Counted from the first letter of the stretch, positions 12,509-20,868 are shown. The stretch is DNA of 24,742 bases from JACRLI01 sp035542815 (GCA_035542815.1 DATKKS010000013.1:1-24742), one strand, 5' to 3'. Notes: generated from the letters alone by a model not told the origin. Program-made: numbers and translations.

Positions 12509-14911
12509 ATGCTGCTCTCCTACCAATGGCTCAAGGAATGGGTGCCCGCGGCCCCGCCGCCCGACGCGCTGGCGGAGCTGCTGACCGCGCGCGGCTTCCC
12601 GGTGGACTCGGTGCAGCCGCGGGCGCGCTTCTCCGGCGTGGTGGTGGGCAAGGTGGTGGAGCGGGCGCGCCACCCGAACGCCGACCGGCTGTCCCTGTGC
12701 AAGGTGGACGTGGGCGGCCAGGTGCTGGAGATCGTGTGCGGGGCGCCCAACGCCCGCGCCGGGATCACCGTGGCGGTGGCCCTGGACGGGGCGCAGCTGC
12801 CGGGCGGGGTGCTGCGCAAGTCCAAGATCCGCGGGGTGCTCTCCAACGGCATGATGTGCTCGGGCCGGGAGCTGGAGCTGTCCGAGGAGCACGCGGGAAT
12901 CCTGGAGCTGGACCCGGCCCTGACGCCGGGGGACGACTTCGCCCGCGCCGCCGGGCTCGACGACACCGCCCTCGAGGTGGACATCCCCCACAACCGGGGC
13001 GACGCGCTGTGCGTGCGAGGCCTGGCGCGCGAGGTGGCCGCGGCGCTGGGCGAGCCGCTGCGCTCCCCGCTGCGCGCGCTGCCGGTGGAGCCGGGCGCGC
13101 TGCCGGGGGTCGCCGGCGTCGAGATCGAGGACCCCGCCGACTGCCCGCGCTACGCGGCCCGGGTGGTGCAGGAGCTGCAGGTGGGGCCCTCGCCGCCGTG
13201 GCTGCGCCTGCGGGTGGAGTCGCTGGGCATGCGCTCCATCAACAACGTGGTGGACGCCACCAACTTCACCATGCTGGAGCTGGGCCAGCCGATCCACGCC
13301 TTCAACCTGGCCAAGGTGCGCGGCGGGCGGCTGGGGGTGCGCCGGGCGCGCCCCGGGGAGCGCCTGCGCACCCTGGACGCGGTGGACCGCGAGCTGCCCG
13401 GCGAGACGCTGCTGATCGTGGATCCCGAGGGCCCGCTGGCGCTGGCGGGCCTCATGGGCGGCGAGGCCAGCGAGGTCCGGCCGGACACCCGCGCGGTGCT
13501 CCTGGAGAGCGCCTGCTTCGGCCCGGCGCGGGTGCGCCAGGGGGCCCAGAAGCTGCGCCTGGCGTCGGAGGCCGGGCGGCGCTTCGAGCGGGGCACCGAC
13601 CCGGAGGTGGTGCTGGAGGCGCTGGACCGGGTGGCGTCGCTGCTGGCCGAGGTGGCCGGCGGCCGGGTGCTCCCGCAGCGGCTGGACGCCTGGCCCGGGC
13701 GCGCCGAGCGCCGCCGCGTGGCGCTGCGCCCGGCGCGCGCGCGGATGCTGCTGGCGCTGCCGCTGCCGCGGGCGGAGCTGGAGGCCCCGCTGCGGCGCCT
13801 GGGCTTCGAGCTGGAGCCGGGCGGCGCGGGGGAGGACGCTCCCATCGAGGCGCGCGTGCCGAGCTGGCGGGTGGACGTGGGGCAGGAGGTGGACCTGGTG
13901 GAGGAGATCGCCCGGCACCGGGGCTACCTGGAGATCCCCGAGGACCCGGGCTCGGTGACCCCGCGGTTCGGGACGCGCCGGCCCGCGGAGCTGTTCCGCG
14001 ACCACCTGCGCGGCACCCTGATGGGGCTGGGCTTCTTCGAGGCGCAGTGCCCGTCGCTGGTGGCCCCGGAGGACGTCGCCAGCGCCCCGGTGCTGCCGCC
14101 CGAGGCGCGGCGCGCGCCGCTGGCGCTGGAGAACCCACTCAGCCGGGAGTTCTCGCTGCTGCGCCCCTCGCTGCTGCCGGGGCTGCTGCGCGCGGTGAGC
14201 CACAACGCCCGCCACGGGCGGCGCGCGGTGCGCCTGTTCGAGCTGGGGCACGTGTTCCTGCGCTCGCCGCGGCCGCTGCCCGAGGAGCCCGAGACCCTGG
14301 GGCTGGCGCTCTTCGGACCCCGGCACGCGTCCGGCTTCGGGCTGGGGCCCGATCTCGCGGACTGGTACGACCTCAAGGGCGTGCTGGAGGCCCTGCTGGG
14401 GGCGTTGCGCATTGACAACCCCGAGTCCCTGGCCTACGATGGCGACGGTTTCAAGCCCGGCTGCGCGGCTGAGTTGCGTGCCGTCGGGGTGTGCCTGGGG
14501 TACTTCGGAGAGGTCGCCCCGGCCCTGCTGGAGCGGCTCGAGATTCCCGGGCCCACCTACCTGGCGGAACTCGACGTGGCTGCGCTGGAGCGGACGGCGC
14601 GCCTCGCGGGAATGTTCCGCGAGTGGTCTCGCTTCCCGAGCGTGAAGCGGGACCTGGCGTTCCTGGTGCCCGTGGAGACCCCGGCCGCGGCGCTGCAGCG
14701 GGACATCACGGACGCCGGCGGGACTTCGCTGAAGGCGGTCCGCCTGTTCGACGTGTACGCGGGGGAGAGGGTCGCCACCGGGCTCAAGAACCTCGCGTTT
14801 TCGTTGGAGTTCCAGAGCGCCGAGCGCACCCTGTCGGACGCGGAGGTGGACCAGGCCGTGGGCCGGGTGGTGCGGCGCCTGGAGGAGCAGCACGGGGCGC
14901 GGCTGCGGTAG
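12509..14911 (+). CDS. pheT: Phenylalanyl-tRNA synthetase beta subunit
   Basis: Structural, editing and tRNA-binding subunit of the enzyme. 800 residues, full length. ATG 12509 follows GGGAGG (12500-12505), ten bases after pheS. Domain order: B1 N-terminus; EMAP-like tRNA-binding domain around residues 42-150 (GVVVGKVVERARHPNADRL, SNGMMCSGREL); B3/B4 editing region (LRVESLGMRSINNVVDATNF, LMGGEASEV); B5; class II-like core (NPLSREFSLLRPSLLPGLL); and the ferredoxin-fold anticodon-binding domain over the last 95 or so residues (FPSVKRDLAFLVP). Codon choice in the last 500 bases looks less GC-biased at third positions than earlier. That part holds a consensus promoter (14412-14440). Confidence 0.97.
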   Translation: MLLSYQWLKEWVPAAPPPDALAELLTARGFPVDSVQPRARFSGVVVGKVVERARHPNADRLSLCKVDVGGQVLEIVCGAPNARAGITVAVALDGAQLPGGVLRKSKIRGVLSNGMMCSGRELELSEEHAGILELDPALTPGDDFARAAGLDDTALEVDIPHNRGDALCVRGLAREVAAALGEPLRSPLRALPVEPGALPGVAGVEIEDPADCPRYAARVVQELQVGPSPPWLRLRVESLGMRSINNVVDATNFTMLELGQPIHAFNLAKVRGGRLGVRRARPGERLRTLDAVDRELPGETLLIVDPEGPLALAGLMGGEASEVRPDTRAVLLESACFGPARVRQGAQKLRLASEAGRRFERGTDPEVVLEALDRVASLLAEVAGGRVLPQRLDAWPGRAERRRVALRPARARMLLALPLPRAELEAPLRRLGFELEPGGAGEDAPIEARVPSWRVDVGQEVDLVEEIARHRGYLEIPEDPGSVTPRFGTRRPAELFRDHLRGTLMGLGFFEAQCPSLVAPEDVASAPVLPPEARRAPLALENPLSREFSLLRPSLLPGLLRAVSHNARHGRRAVRLFELGHVFLRSPRPLPEEPETLGLALFGPRHASGFGLGPDLADWYDLKGVLEALLGALRIDNPESLAYDGDGFKPGCAAELRAVGVCLGYFGEVAPALLERLEIPGPTYLAELDVAALERTARLAGMFREWSRFPSVKRDLAFLVPVETPAAALQRDITDAGGTSLKAVRLFDVYAGERVATGLKNLAFSLEFQSAERTLSDAEVDQAVGRVVRRLEEQHGARLR
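14412..14440 (+). promoter_or_regulatory. Consensus promoter inside pheT
   Basis: A perfect TTGACA (14412-14417), a 17-base spacer and TACGAT (14435-14440), within the last fifth of pheT. It could give separate transcription of the ZapB-like, zapA and later genes. The match is good, but coding sequence can produce such boxes by chance. Confidence 0.4.
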
Positions 14912-14950
14912 GGCCGGCGGCCCGGGCACGGATGTCTGGGGGCTCAGTTG

Positions 14951-15259
14951 ATGGAACCGAATCTGCCGGCTGTGGATCTGGACAGGCTGGAAGGGCGCAT
15001 TCAGCAGGCGGCGGAGCTGATCCAGCAGTTGCGCGGCGAACGCGACCAGCTGCGCCGCCTGAAGGACGAGCTGGAGGCCCGGCTCCGGATGACGGAGACC
15101 GCCGCCAGCCGGGCGGAGGAACTCCGCCAGCAGCAGCAGGAGGCCGAGGCGCGGCTCGCGCGCTTCGCCGAGGAACGTGTGACCCTGGCCCGCCGGGTGG
15201 AGCAGATGCTCGAGAAGCTGCGGGCGGTCGAGGAGGAGAAGCTGGGCGCGCCGCATTAG
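14951..15259 (+). CDS. Small coiled-coil protein, ZapB-like
   Basis: 102 residues from ATG 14951; a TTG directly before it (14948) could also serve. A weak GGGGG lies upstream. Nearly the whole protein is one predicted coiled coil with heptads of Leu, Ala and charged residues (LEGRIQQAAELIQQLRGERD, EEVTL-type segments, RRVEQMLEKLRAVEEEK). Size, character and position just before zapA match the ZapB/DUF904-type cell-division proteins, which join the FtsZ ring through ZapA. Coiled-coil sequences evolve freely, so the name rests mostly on context. It lies 39 bases after pheT and 120 bases before zapA. Confidence 0.65.
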   Translation: MEPNLPAVDLDRLEGRIQQAAELIQQLRGERDQLRRLKDELEARLRMTETAASRAEELRQQQQEAEARLARFAEERVTLARRVEQMLEKLRAVEEEKLGAPH

Positions 15260-15307
15260 CGGCGGCCCGGCCTCCCTGTTCATACAGTTCCCAGAAGATG
15301 CAACAGC

Positions 15308-15325
15308 CCGCGCCCGCAGGCGCGG
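15308..15325 (+). repeat. Hairpin between the ZapB-like gene and zapA
   Basis: CCGCGCC (15308-15314) pairs perfectly with GGCGCGG (15319-15325) around the tetraloop CGCA. It lies in the 120-base gap before zapA and has no T tract. It could cause partial termination or stabilise an mRNA end. Confidence 0.35.
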
Positions 15326-15379
15326 TGCGGTGCGGCAGCGCCCTGGAATCTGCGAGCCGCTTGAGGACGACGATCCACG

Positions 15380-15727
15380 ATGCCGGAAAACGTCAGAACC
15401 GTTCGCATCGAGGTTTTCGGCAACGAGTACAACATCCGCGGCCAGGCGGACCCGGAGTACATCAAACGTGTGGCCGCCTACGTGGACCAGAAGATGCGGG
15501 AGGTCAACGAGCGGCTGGCATTGCCCTCGCTCTCGCAGGTGGCGATTCTCGCCTCGCTCAACATCGCGGACGAGCTGTTCCGCGAGCGGGACGAGCGCCA
15601 GCGCTCCAACCAGGAGGTCCGCGACCGCGCGGAGCACTTGGAGGGGCTGCTGGTGGCCACTCTTTCCGGCGCACCCGAGGGACCCCCGTCGGGGGGACCC
15701 CGGGCGGCCCGGGAGCCTCAGGCTTAG
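15380..15727 (+). CDS. zapA: Cell division protein ZapA
   Basis: Binds FtsZ and promotes bundling of its filaments at the division site. 115 residues. The N-terminal head has VRIEVFGNEYNIRGQADPEYIKRVAAYVDQKM, the family's typical sequence. The middle (LSQVAILASLNIADELFRERDE) starts the dimer and tetramer coiled coil. The last 25 residues are a Pro/Gly-rich tail. ATG 15380 has only a distant GAGGA (15362-15366), so the ribosome site is weak. The 6S RNA candidate directly downstream repeats the zapA-ssrS order known from many bacteria. Confidence 0.94.
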   Translation: MPENVRTVRIEVFGNEYNIRGQADPEYIKRVAAYVDQKMREVNERLALPSLSQVAILASLNIADELFRERDERQRSNQEVRDRAEHLEGLLVATLSGAPEGPPSGGPRAAREPQA

Positions 15728-15753
15728 GCGCCCGATTCCCCAGGAGGTGTGAT

Positions 15754-15771
15754 CGGTCCCCAACCGGACCG
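15754..15771 (+). terminator. Small hairpin after zapA
   Basis: CGGTCC (15754-15759) pairs with GGACCG (15766-15771) around CCAACC, 27 bases after the zapA stop and just before the 6S RNA candidate. There is no T tract; it may mark the end of the zapA message. Confidence 0.3.
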
Positions 15772-15779
15772 CCCGAACG

Positions 15780-15967
15780 GAAAAGCCCTGCCGTGCCCGT
15801 GCTGGTACAGTGTCTTTGAGCCAACACTGAAAGAGGATCGTCCTACGCTCCGCCTGCGGAGTGGGACCCGTCGAAAGGCGGGGGCGCAAACCAGGCGGGG
15901 GGATGCCCCGAGTTTAGGGTATCTGGCTCAGGACCTTCACTCACGGCACACCGGCGGGGTTTTTCTT
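15780..15967 (+). ncRNA. ssrS: 6S RNA candidate
   Basis: 6S RNA mimics an open promoter and sequesters the housekeeping RNA polymerase holoenzyme, mainly in stationary phase. The gap between zapA and rny holds an RNA of about 188 bases whose ends pair: TGCCGTG (15789-15795) with CACGGCA (15942-15948), and outside it AAAA-CCC with GGG-TTTT. Inside, TGAGCCA (15817-15823) can pair with TGGCTCA near 15923-15929, and CTCCG-CCTG-CGGAG forms an inner hairpin. The GAGCC and ACGCTCCGC elements resemble the E. coli molecule. The location next to zapA is a strong argument. Exact ends are estimates; the T tract at 15961-15965 may be the 3' end. Confidence 0.72.
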
Positions 15968-15994
15968 TGCCCCCCGGCCGGACTTGCAACCACA

Positions 15995-16008
15995 GACCCG
16001 GAGGGGTC
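15995..16008 (+). promoter_or_regulatory. Hairpin that hides the rny ribosome site
   Basis: GACCC (15995-15999) pairs with GGGTC (16004-16008), with GGAG in the loop. The GGAGGGG ribosome site of rny thus lies in the loop and right arm, about ten bases before ATG 16015. It could dampen or regulate translation of RNase Y. Confidence 0.4.
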
Positions 16009-16014
16009 TTCGCC

Positions 16015-17586
16015 ATGGATCCGACCGCTCTGTTGATGGGGGCCCTGGGCCTGGGCCTGGGGGCCGTGGTTTTCTATTTGGTGGGCTTCTTCGTGAGCCG
16101 CAACGTGGGCGAGAAGAGCCTCGCCAGCGCGCAGCGCACCTCTCAACGGCTTTTGGAGGAGGCCCAGCGGGACGCCGAAACCCACAAGCGGCAGGTCCTG
16201 CTGGAGGCCAAGGAGCAGGCCTACCAGGCCAAGCAGCAGCACGAGCGCGACATGGGGCGCCAGAACGCGGAGATCACCGCCCGCGAGAAGCGCCTCGACG
16301 AACGCGAGAACAACCTGCTGCGGCGCCTGGACGTGGTGGAGAAGAAGGAGCGCACCCTGCGCACCACCGAGAAGGAGCTGGGCACCCGGGAGTCGGCCCT
16401 GACCACCCGCCAGGGCGAGCTGGACCGGCTGGTGCAGGAGCAGAACGTGCGCCTGGAGCGCATCGCCAGCTTCACCGCCGAGGAGGCCAAGCAGCAGCTC
16501 ATCGCCAACATGGAGAGCGAGGCGCGCCACGAGGCCGCCCGCCGGGTGGTGGAGATCCGCGAGGGCGCCCAGCGCGAAGCCCAGAAGGAGGCCCGCAAGA
16601 TCGTCACCCTGGCCATCCAGCGCTCGGCCGCCGAGCACGCCACCGAGAGCACCGTGTCGGTGGTGAACCTGCCGGGGGACGAGATGAAGGGCCGGATCAT
16701 CGGGCGCGAGGGGCGGAACATCCGGGCCTTCGAGCGGGCCACCGGCATCGACGTCATCATCGACGACACCCCCGAGGCGGTGGTCATCTCGGGCTTCGAT
16801 CCCATCCGCCGCGAGGTGGCCCGGCGCTCCCTGGAGCAGCTCATCGCCGACGGCCGCATCCACCCCGGCCGGATCGAGGAGGTGGTGGACAAGACCCGCC
16901 GCCAGATGGACGAGGAGATCGTGGAGACCGGGGAGCGCGCGGTGCTCGACCTGGGCATCGCCGGGGTGCACCCCGAGATGATCCGGCTGCTGGGCCGGCT
17001 GCGGTTCCGCACCAGCTACGGCCAGAACATCCTGGAGCACAGCAAGGAAGTGGCCTACCTGTGCGAGATCATGGCCTCCGAGCTGGGCTACGACAACAGC
17101 CTGGCCAAGCGCGCCGGGCTGTTCCACGACATCGGCAAGGCGGTGGACCACGAGGTGGAGGGCTCCCACCCGGTGATCGGACGGGGGCTGGCCGAGAAGT
17201 TCGGCGAGCCGGGGCCGGTGGTGGAGGCGATCGCGTTCCACCACGAGGACTTCAACCCGCAGTACCTGATGGCCGCGCTGGTGCAGGCGGCGGACGCCAT
17301 CTCCGGCGCGCGGCCGGGGGCGCGGCGCGAGTCGCTGGAGACCTACGTCAAGCGGCTGGAGAAGCTGGAGCTCATCGCGGACTCCTTCGCCGGGGTGGAG
17401 AAGTCGTACGCCATCCAGGCGGGGCGGGAGATCCGCATCATGGTGGAGCACCGGCACGTGGACGACGCGCGCGCCCAGCTGCTGGCAGGCGAGATCGCGC
17501 GCAAGGTGGAGCGCGAGCTGGAGTACCCCGGCCAGATCAAGGTGGTGGTGATCCGGGAAACCCGGGCCGTGGAGTACGCCAAGTAG
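16015..17586 (+). CDS. rny: Ribonuclease Y
   Basis: Membrane-anchored endoribonuclease that starts mRNA decay. 523 residues, the usual length. ATG 16015 is chosen because the membrane helix begins at residue 5 (LLMGALGLGLGAVVFYLVGFFV) and GGAGGGG lies upstream. A long charged coiled coil covers about residues 30-200. A KH domain follows (GRIIGREGRN from residue 226, IDVIIDDTPEAVVISGFDP). The HD domain has the metal motif His371-Asp372 (LFHDIGKAVDHEVEGSHPVIG) and HHEDFNP. The C-terminal conserved tail ends VVIRETRAVEYAK. First gene of a dense run; ymdB begins nine bases downstream, the same pairing as in Bacillus. Confidence 0.98.
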   Translation: MDPTALLMGALGLGLGAVVFYLVGFFVSRNVGEKSLASAQRTSQRLLEEAQRDAETHKRQVLLEAKEQAYQAKQQHERDMGRQNAEITAREKRLDERENNLLRRLDVVEKKERTLRTTEKELGTRESALTTRQGELDRLVQEQNVRLERIASFTAEEAKQQLIANMESEARHEAARRVVEIREGAQREAQKEARKIVTLAIQRSAAEHATESTVSVVNLPGDEMKGRIIGREGRNIRAFERATGIDVIIDDTPEAVVISGFDPIRREVARRSLEQLIADGRIHPGRIEEVVDKTRRQMDEEIVETGERAVLDLGIAGVHPEMIRLLGRLRFRTSYGQNILEHSKEVAYLCEIMASELGYDNSLAKRAGLFHDIGKAVDHEVEGSHPVIGRGLAEKFGEPGPVVEAIAFHHEDFNPQYLMAALVQAADAISGARPGARRESLETYVKRLEKLELIADSFAGVEKSYAIQAGREIRIMVEHRHVDDARAQLLAGEIARKVERELEYPGQIKVVVIRETRAVEYAK

Positions 17587-17595
17587 GCCGCCGGG

Positions 17596-18381
17596 ATGCG
17601 CATCCTGTTCGTCGCCGACGTGTTCGGCTCCCCGGGGCGGGCCGCGGTGCGCAGCCTGCTGCCGCGGCTCAAGTCCGAGCGCGGGGTGGACGCGACGGTG
17701 GCCAACGCGGAGAACGCCGCCGGCGGCTACGGCCTCACCCCGGAGAACGCCGAGGAGCTGTGGGCGTCGGGCTGCGACGTCCTCACCGGCGGCAACCACC
17801 TGTGGGCGCAGCGGGCGATCGCGGACTTCATCCCGCGCCACCCGCGGCTGCTGCGGGCCCTCAACTTCCCGCCCGGCACCCCAGGCGCCGGCTCCGCCAT
17901 CTGGCGCACCGAGACGGGAGAGCTCATGGGAGTGGCCTACGTGCTGGGGCGGACCTTCATGGCGCCGCTGGACGATCCTTTCCGCGCGCTGGACGCGGAG
18001 CTGTCGCGGCCGGAGTGGCGCGAGGTGCGGGTGCGCCTGATCGAGGTGCACGCCGAGGCCACCTCCGAGAAGCTGGCGGTGGCGCACCACCTGGACGGCC
18101 GGGTGAGCGCGGTGGTCGGCACCCACACCCACGTCCAGACCGCCGACGCGCGGGTGCTCCCCGGGGGCACCGCCTTCATCACCGACGCCGGCATGACCGG
18201 CCCGCACGATTCCATCATCGGGGTGGAGAAGGAGCTGGCCCTGCAGCGCTTCCGCACCGGGCTCCCGGTGCGCTTCCAGCCCGCCCGCGGCGACGTGTGG
18301 CTGAACGGGGCGATGATCGAGGTGGACGAGGACAGCGGCCGGGCGCTCACCATCCAGCCGGTGCGGGAGCCGGTGCGATGA
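17596..18381 (+). CDS. ymdB: YmdB-family metallophosphoesterase
   Basis: A di-metal phosphodiesterase; the Bacillus homologue cleaves 2',3'-cyclic nucleotides and affects motility and biofilm choice. 261 residues, full length. Visible ligands: Asp8 (VADVFGSPGR), Glu39 and Asn40 (ANAENAAGGYGLT), Asn67 and His68 (GGNHLW), the His of VHAEATSEK and the two His of GTHTHVQTAD. It starts nine bases after rny and shares ATGA with folD (18378-18381), so it belongs to the same operon. The pairing with RNase Y fits a role in RNA turnover or signalling through its products. Confidence 0.95.
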   Translation: MRILFVADVFGSPGRAAVRSLLPRLKSERGVDATVANAENAAGGYGLTPENAEELWASGCDVLTGGNHLWAQRAIADFIPRHPRLLRALNFPPGTPGAGSAIWRTETGELMGVAYVLGRTFMAPLDDPFRALDAELSRPEWREVRVRLIEVHAEATSEKLAVAHHLDGRVSAVVGTHTHVQTADARVLPGGTAFITDAGMTGPHDSIIGVEKELALQRFRTGLPVRFQPARGDVWLNGAMIEVDEDSGRALTIQPVREPVR

Positions 18382-19292
18382 CCACCCAGGCGCGCCGGCT
18401 GGAAGGGGAGGCCGCGGCCGCCGCGGTGCGCGAGGAGGTCAAGGCGCGGGTGGAGGCGCTGCGCCGACAGCACCGCACCGCCGGGCTGGCGGTGGTGCAG
18501 GTGGGCAACCTCCCGGCCTCGGACATCTACGTCCGGCGCAAGATCGAGGCGGCCGACGCGCTGGGGCTGTTCGCCCAGCTGGTGCGCATCCAGGAGAGCG
18601 ACGGCTACCCCACGCTGCTCACCCGCATCGGGAGCCTCAACTCCGACGCGCGCATCCACGGCTTCCTGGTGCAGCTGCCCCTGCCCGACGGCTGGGACGA
18701 GGCCTACGCGCTGCGCTCGGTGAACCCCGAAAAGGACCTCGACGGCTGCCACCCCACCAACGTGGGCCGGGCCACCCTGGGCGACCCCAACGCCTACTGG
18801 CCGTGCACTCCGCTGGGCATCTTCGAGCTGCTGCGCCACTACCACATCCCGCTGGCCGGGGCCCACGCGGTGGTGGTGGGGCGGAGCCGGCTGGTGGGCC
18901 GGCCGCTGGCCACCATCCTGAGCCAGAAGGGGGTGGACGCCACCGTCACCCTGTGCCACAGCCGCTCCGGCGACCTGGCCCGCTACACCCGCGACGCGGA
19001 CGTGGTGGTGATGGCCGCCGGCCAGCCCGGGGCGCTGACCGGGGACATGATCCGCGAGGGCGCGGTGGTGGTGGACGTGGGCGTGCACCGGGTGCCCGAC
19101 CCCGACCACCCCGGCAAGACCCGCCTCATCGGCGACGTGGACGAGGCCAGCGTGGCCCCCAAGGCCGCGTGGCTCTCGCCGGTGCCCGGCGGGGTGGGCC
19201 CGATGACCGTGGTGATGCTGATGCGCAACGCGGTCACCGCGTGCGAGCGGACCCTGGGCTCCGTCCCGGCCGCCGAGCGGGGCCCGGCGTGA
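18378..19292 (+). CDS. folD: Bifunctional methylene-THF dehydrogenase / methenyl-THF cyclohydrolase
   Basis: Interconverts 5,10-methylene- and 10-formyl-tetrahydrofolate with NADP, feeding purine, thymidylate and formyl-Met-tRNA synthesis. 304 residues. ATG 18378 overlaps the ymdB stop as ATGA. The catalytic motif has Tyr51 and Lys55 (VGNLPASDIYVRRK). Further motifs are GFLVQLPLPDGWD, NPEKDLDGCHPTNVG and CTPLGIFELL, then the dinucleotide-binding VVVGRSRLVGRPLATIL and PVPGGVGPMTVVMLM near the C-terminus. All are intact. The usual PASxxYVxxK block reads PASDIYVRRK, a normal variant. The stop overlaps the GTG of xseA. Confidence 0.97.
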   Translation: MTTQARRLEGEAAAAAVREEVKARVEALRRQHRTAGLAVVQVGNLPASDIYVRRKIEAADALGLFAQLVRIQESDGYPTLLTRIGSLNSDARIHGFLVQLPLPDGWDEAYALRSVNPEKDLDGCHPTNVGRATLGDPNAYWPCTPLGIFELLRHYHIPLAGAHAVVVGRSRLVGRPLATILSQKGVDATVTLCHSRSGDLARYTRDADVVVMAAGQPGALTGDMIREGAVVVDVGVHRVPDPDHPGKTRLIGDVDEASVAPKAAWLSPVPGGVGPMTVVMLMRNAVTACERTLGSVPAAERGPA

Positions 19293-20524
19293 GCCCGGCC
19301 CCCGATTCGCGGCGCGTCTACACCGTCACCGAGATCAACCTGCTGGCGCAGCGCCTGCTGCAGGAGAGCTTCCCCTCGGTGCGGGTGGCCGGGGAGATCA
19401 GCGGCTTTCACCACCAGCAGCCCTCCGGCCACATGTACTTCGACCTCAAGGACGGCCGCTGCGTCCTGCGCTGCGCGCTGTTCCGCGCCAGCCAGCGGGA
19501 GATGCGCTTCCAGCCGGCCAACGGCCTGCAGGTGGAGGCCGCCGGCCGGCTGACCATCTACGAGGCGCGCGGCTCCTACCAGCTGGTGGTGGAGCGGCTG
19601 GAGGAGGCCGGGCTGGGCGAGCTGCAGCGGCGCTTCGAGGAGCTGCGCGCGCGGCTGCAGGCCGAGGGGCTGTTCGACGAGGCCCGCAAGCGGCCGCTGC
19701 CCGCCTTCCCGCGCACCCTGGCGGTGGTGACCTCGGCCGGCGGAGCGGTGATCCACGACATCATCCAAGTGGCCCGGCGGCGCTGGCCGGGCATCCGCAT
19801 CCTGCTGTGTCCCGTCCAAGTTCAGGGCGCGGGCGCGGCCGAGGACGTGGCCCGGGGCATCGCGCGGGTGAACCGCGAGGGCTCCGCGGAGGTGCTCATC
19901 GTGGCCCGCGGCGGGGGCTCCATGGAGGACCTGTGGGCCTTCAACGAGGAGGCCGTGGTGCGCGCGGTGGCCGGCTCGGCCATCCCGGTGATCTCGGCGG
20001 TGGGCCACGAGACCGACTTCACCCTGTGCGACTTCGCCGCCGACTTGCGCGCCCCGACCCCCTCGGCCGCCGCCGAGCGGGCGGTGCCCGAGCGGACCGA
20101 GCAGGCCGCGGCCCTGGCCCGGCGCCGGGAGCGGCTGGAGCTGGCGATGCGCGCGGCGCTGGAGCGGCGCGCGCTGCACCTGCGGGCGCTGCGCGGCAGC
20201 TACGCGCTGGGCCGGCCCCGGGACCTGCTGGCGCAACGGATGCAGGGCCTGGACGAGCTGGAGCGCCGCCTGGTGCGCGCGGCGGCCCAGGGGCGCGCGC
20301 GCCAGGCGGAGCGCCTGGAGCGGGCGCGGACCCACCTGCTGGCGCTCTCGCCGGCCCAGGTCATGGGCCGCGGTTTCTGCTACCTTGAAGGGGCGCGCGA
20401 CGGCCGCCCGGTCACCTCGGTGTCCGGCCTGGCGGTGGGCCAGGCGGTGTTCCTGGTGCTGCGCGACGGGCGCGCCGGTGCGCGCGTCGAGACGGTGGAG
20501 CCCACGGGCCCGAGGGCCCGCTGA
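19289..20524 (+). CDS. xseA: Exodeoxyribonuclease VII large subunit
   Basis: Catalytic and DNA-binding subunit of exonuclease VII, which degrades single-stranded DNA from both ends. 411 residues from GTG 19289, which overlaps the folD stop as GTGA; this is the only start that leaves the N-terminal OB-fold complete (YTVTEINLLAQRLLQESFPSVRVAGEISGF). The catalytic domain includes FPRTLAVVTSAGGAVIHDI, LIVARGGGSMEDLWAFNEE and AVGHETDFTLCDFAADLRAPTPSAAAE, where the conserved Asp and His residues lie. A long coiled coil follows, and the C-terminal segment SPAQVMGRGFCYL is typical. xseB follows after 23 bases. Confidence 0.97.
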   Translation: MSPAPDSRRVYTVTEINLLAQRLLQESFPSVRVAGEISGFHHQQPSGHMYFDLKDGRCVLRCALFRASQREMRFQPANGLQVEAAGRLTIYEARGSYQLVVERLEEAGLGELQRRFEELRARLQAEGLFDEARKRPLPAFPRTLAVVTSAGGAVIHDIIQVARRRWPGIRILLCPVQVQGAGAAEDVARGIARVNREGSAEVLIVARGGGSMEDLWAFNEEAVVRAVAGSAIPVISAVGHETDFTLCDFAADLRAPTPSAAAERAVPERTEQAAALARRRERLELAMRAALERRALHLRALRGSYALGRPRDLLAQRMQGLDELERRLVRAAAQGRARQAERLERARTHLLALSPAQVMGRGFCYLEGARDGRPVTSVSGLAVGQAVFLVLRDGRAGARVETVEPTGPRAR

Positions 20525-20547
20525 GGCCCGGCCGGAGGGAATCGAGC

Positions 20548-20868
20548 ATGCCCAGCACGTCCGACCGGGGCCGCCCCCGGCCGCCCCGGAAGCCGGCCGG
20601 AGCCCCGCCCGGGGGGGAGCCCGGCGTCCCCGAAGTACCTTTCGAGACCGCCCTGGAGCGGCTGGAGGCCCTGGTGGCCCAGCTGGAGCAGGGCGACCTG
20701 CCGCTGGAACCGAGCCTGGCCGCGTTCGAGGAGGGCATGCAGCTGGCCCGCCTGTGCGGCCGCCGGCTCGAGCAGGCCGAGAAGCGCGTGCAGCTGCTGC
20801 TGGAGCAGGAATCCGGCGCCCCGTACCTTGAGCCGCTTGCCGACGACGACGCCGAGCTTGGCCTTTGA
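20548..20868 (+). CDS. xseB: Exodeoxyribonuclease VII small subunit
   Basis: Small helical subunit that binds along the coiled coil of XseA. 106 residues, longer than the usual 70-85. ATG 20548 has GGAGGG (20535-20540) upstream. The first 30 residues are a Pro/Arg/Gly-rich extension with no alternative start codon inside it, so the extension seems real. The core FETALERLEALVAQLEQGDLPLEPSLAAFEEGM and LCGRRLEQAEKRVQLLL is the standard helical hairpin. The end overlaps the start of the prenyltransferase gene. Confidence 0.93.
   Translation: MPSTSDRGRPRPPRKPAGAPPGGEPGVPEVPFETALERLEALVAQLEQGDLPLEPSLAAFEEGMQLARLCGRRLEQAEKRVQLLLEQESGAPYLEPLADDDAELGL

Noticed and set aside
12203..15889. Very long minus-strand open frame (1228 codons)
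   Set aside because: It lies antisense to pheT, zapA and other clear genes. Its translation is low-complexity Arg/Gln/His-rich sequence. Long antisense frames are expected at this GC content.
15951..15984. CCGGCGGGG...CCCCCCGGCCGG with a T-rich loop as a terminator
   Set aside because: The T tract lies in the loop, not after the stem, so it is not a canonical terminator. The tract is better read as the paired 3' end of the 6S RNA candidate.
15742..16036. AGGAGGT followed by GTG 15749, open for 95 codons
   Set aside because: The strong Shine-Dalgarno-like site touches the GTG with no spacing, and the frame crosses the 6S RNA candidate and the rny start. The translation has no protein-like character.
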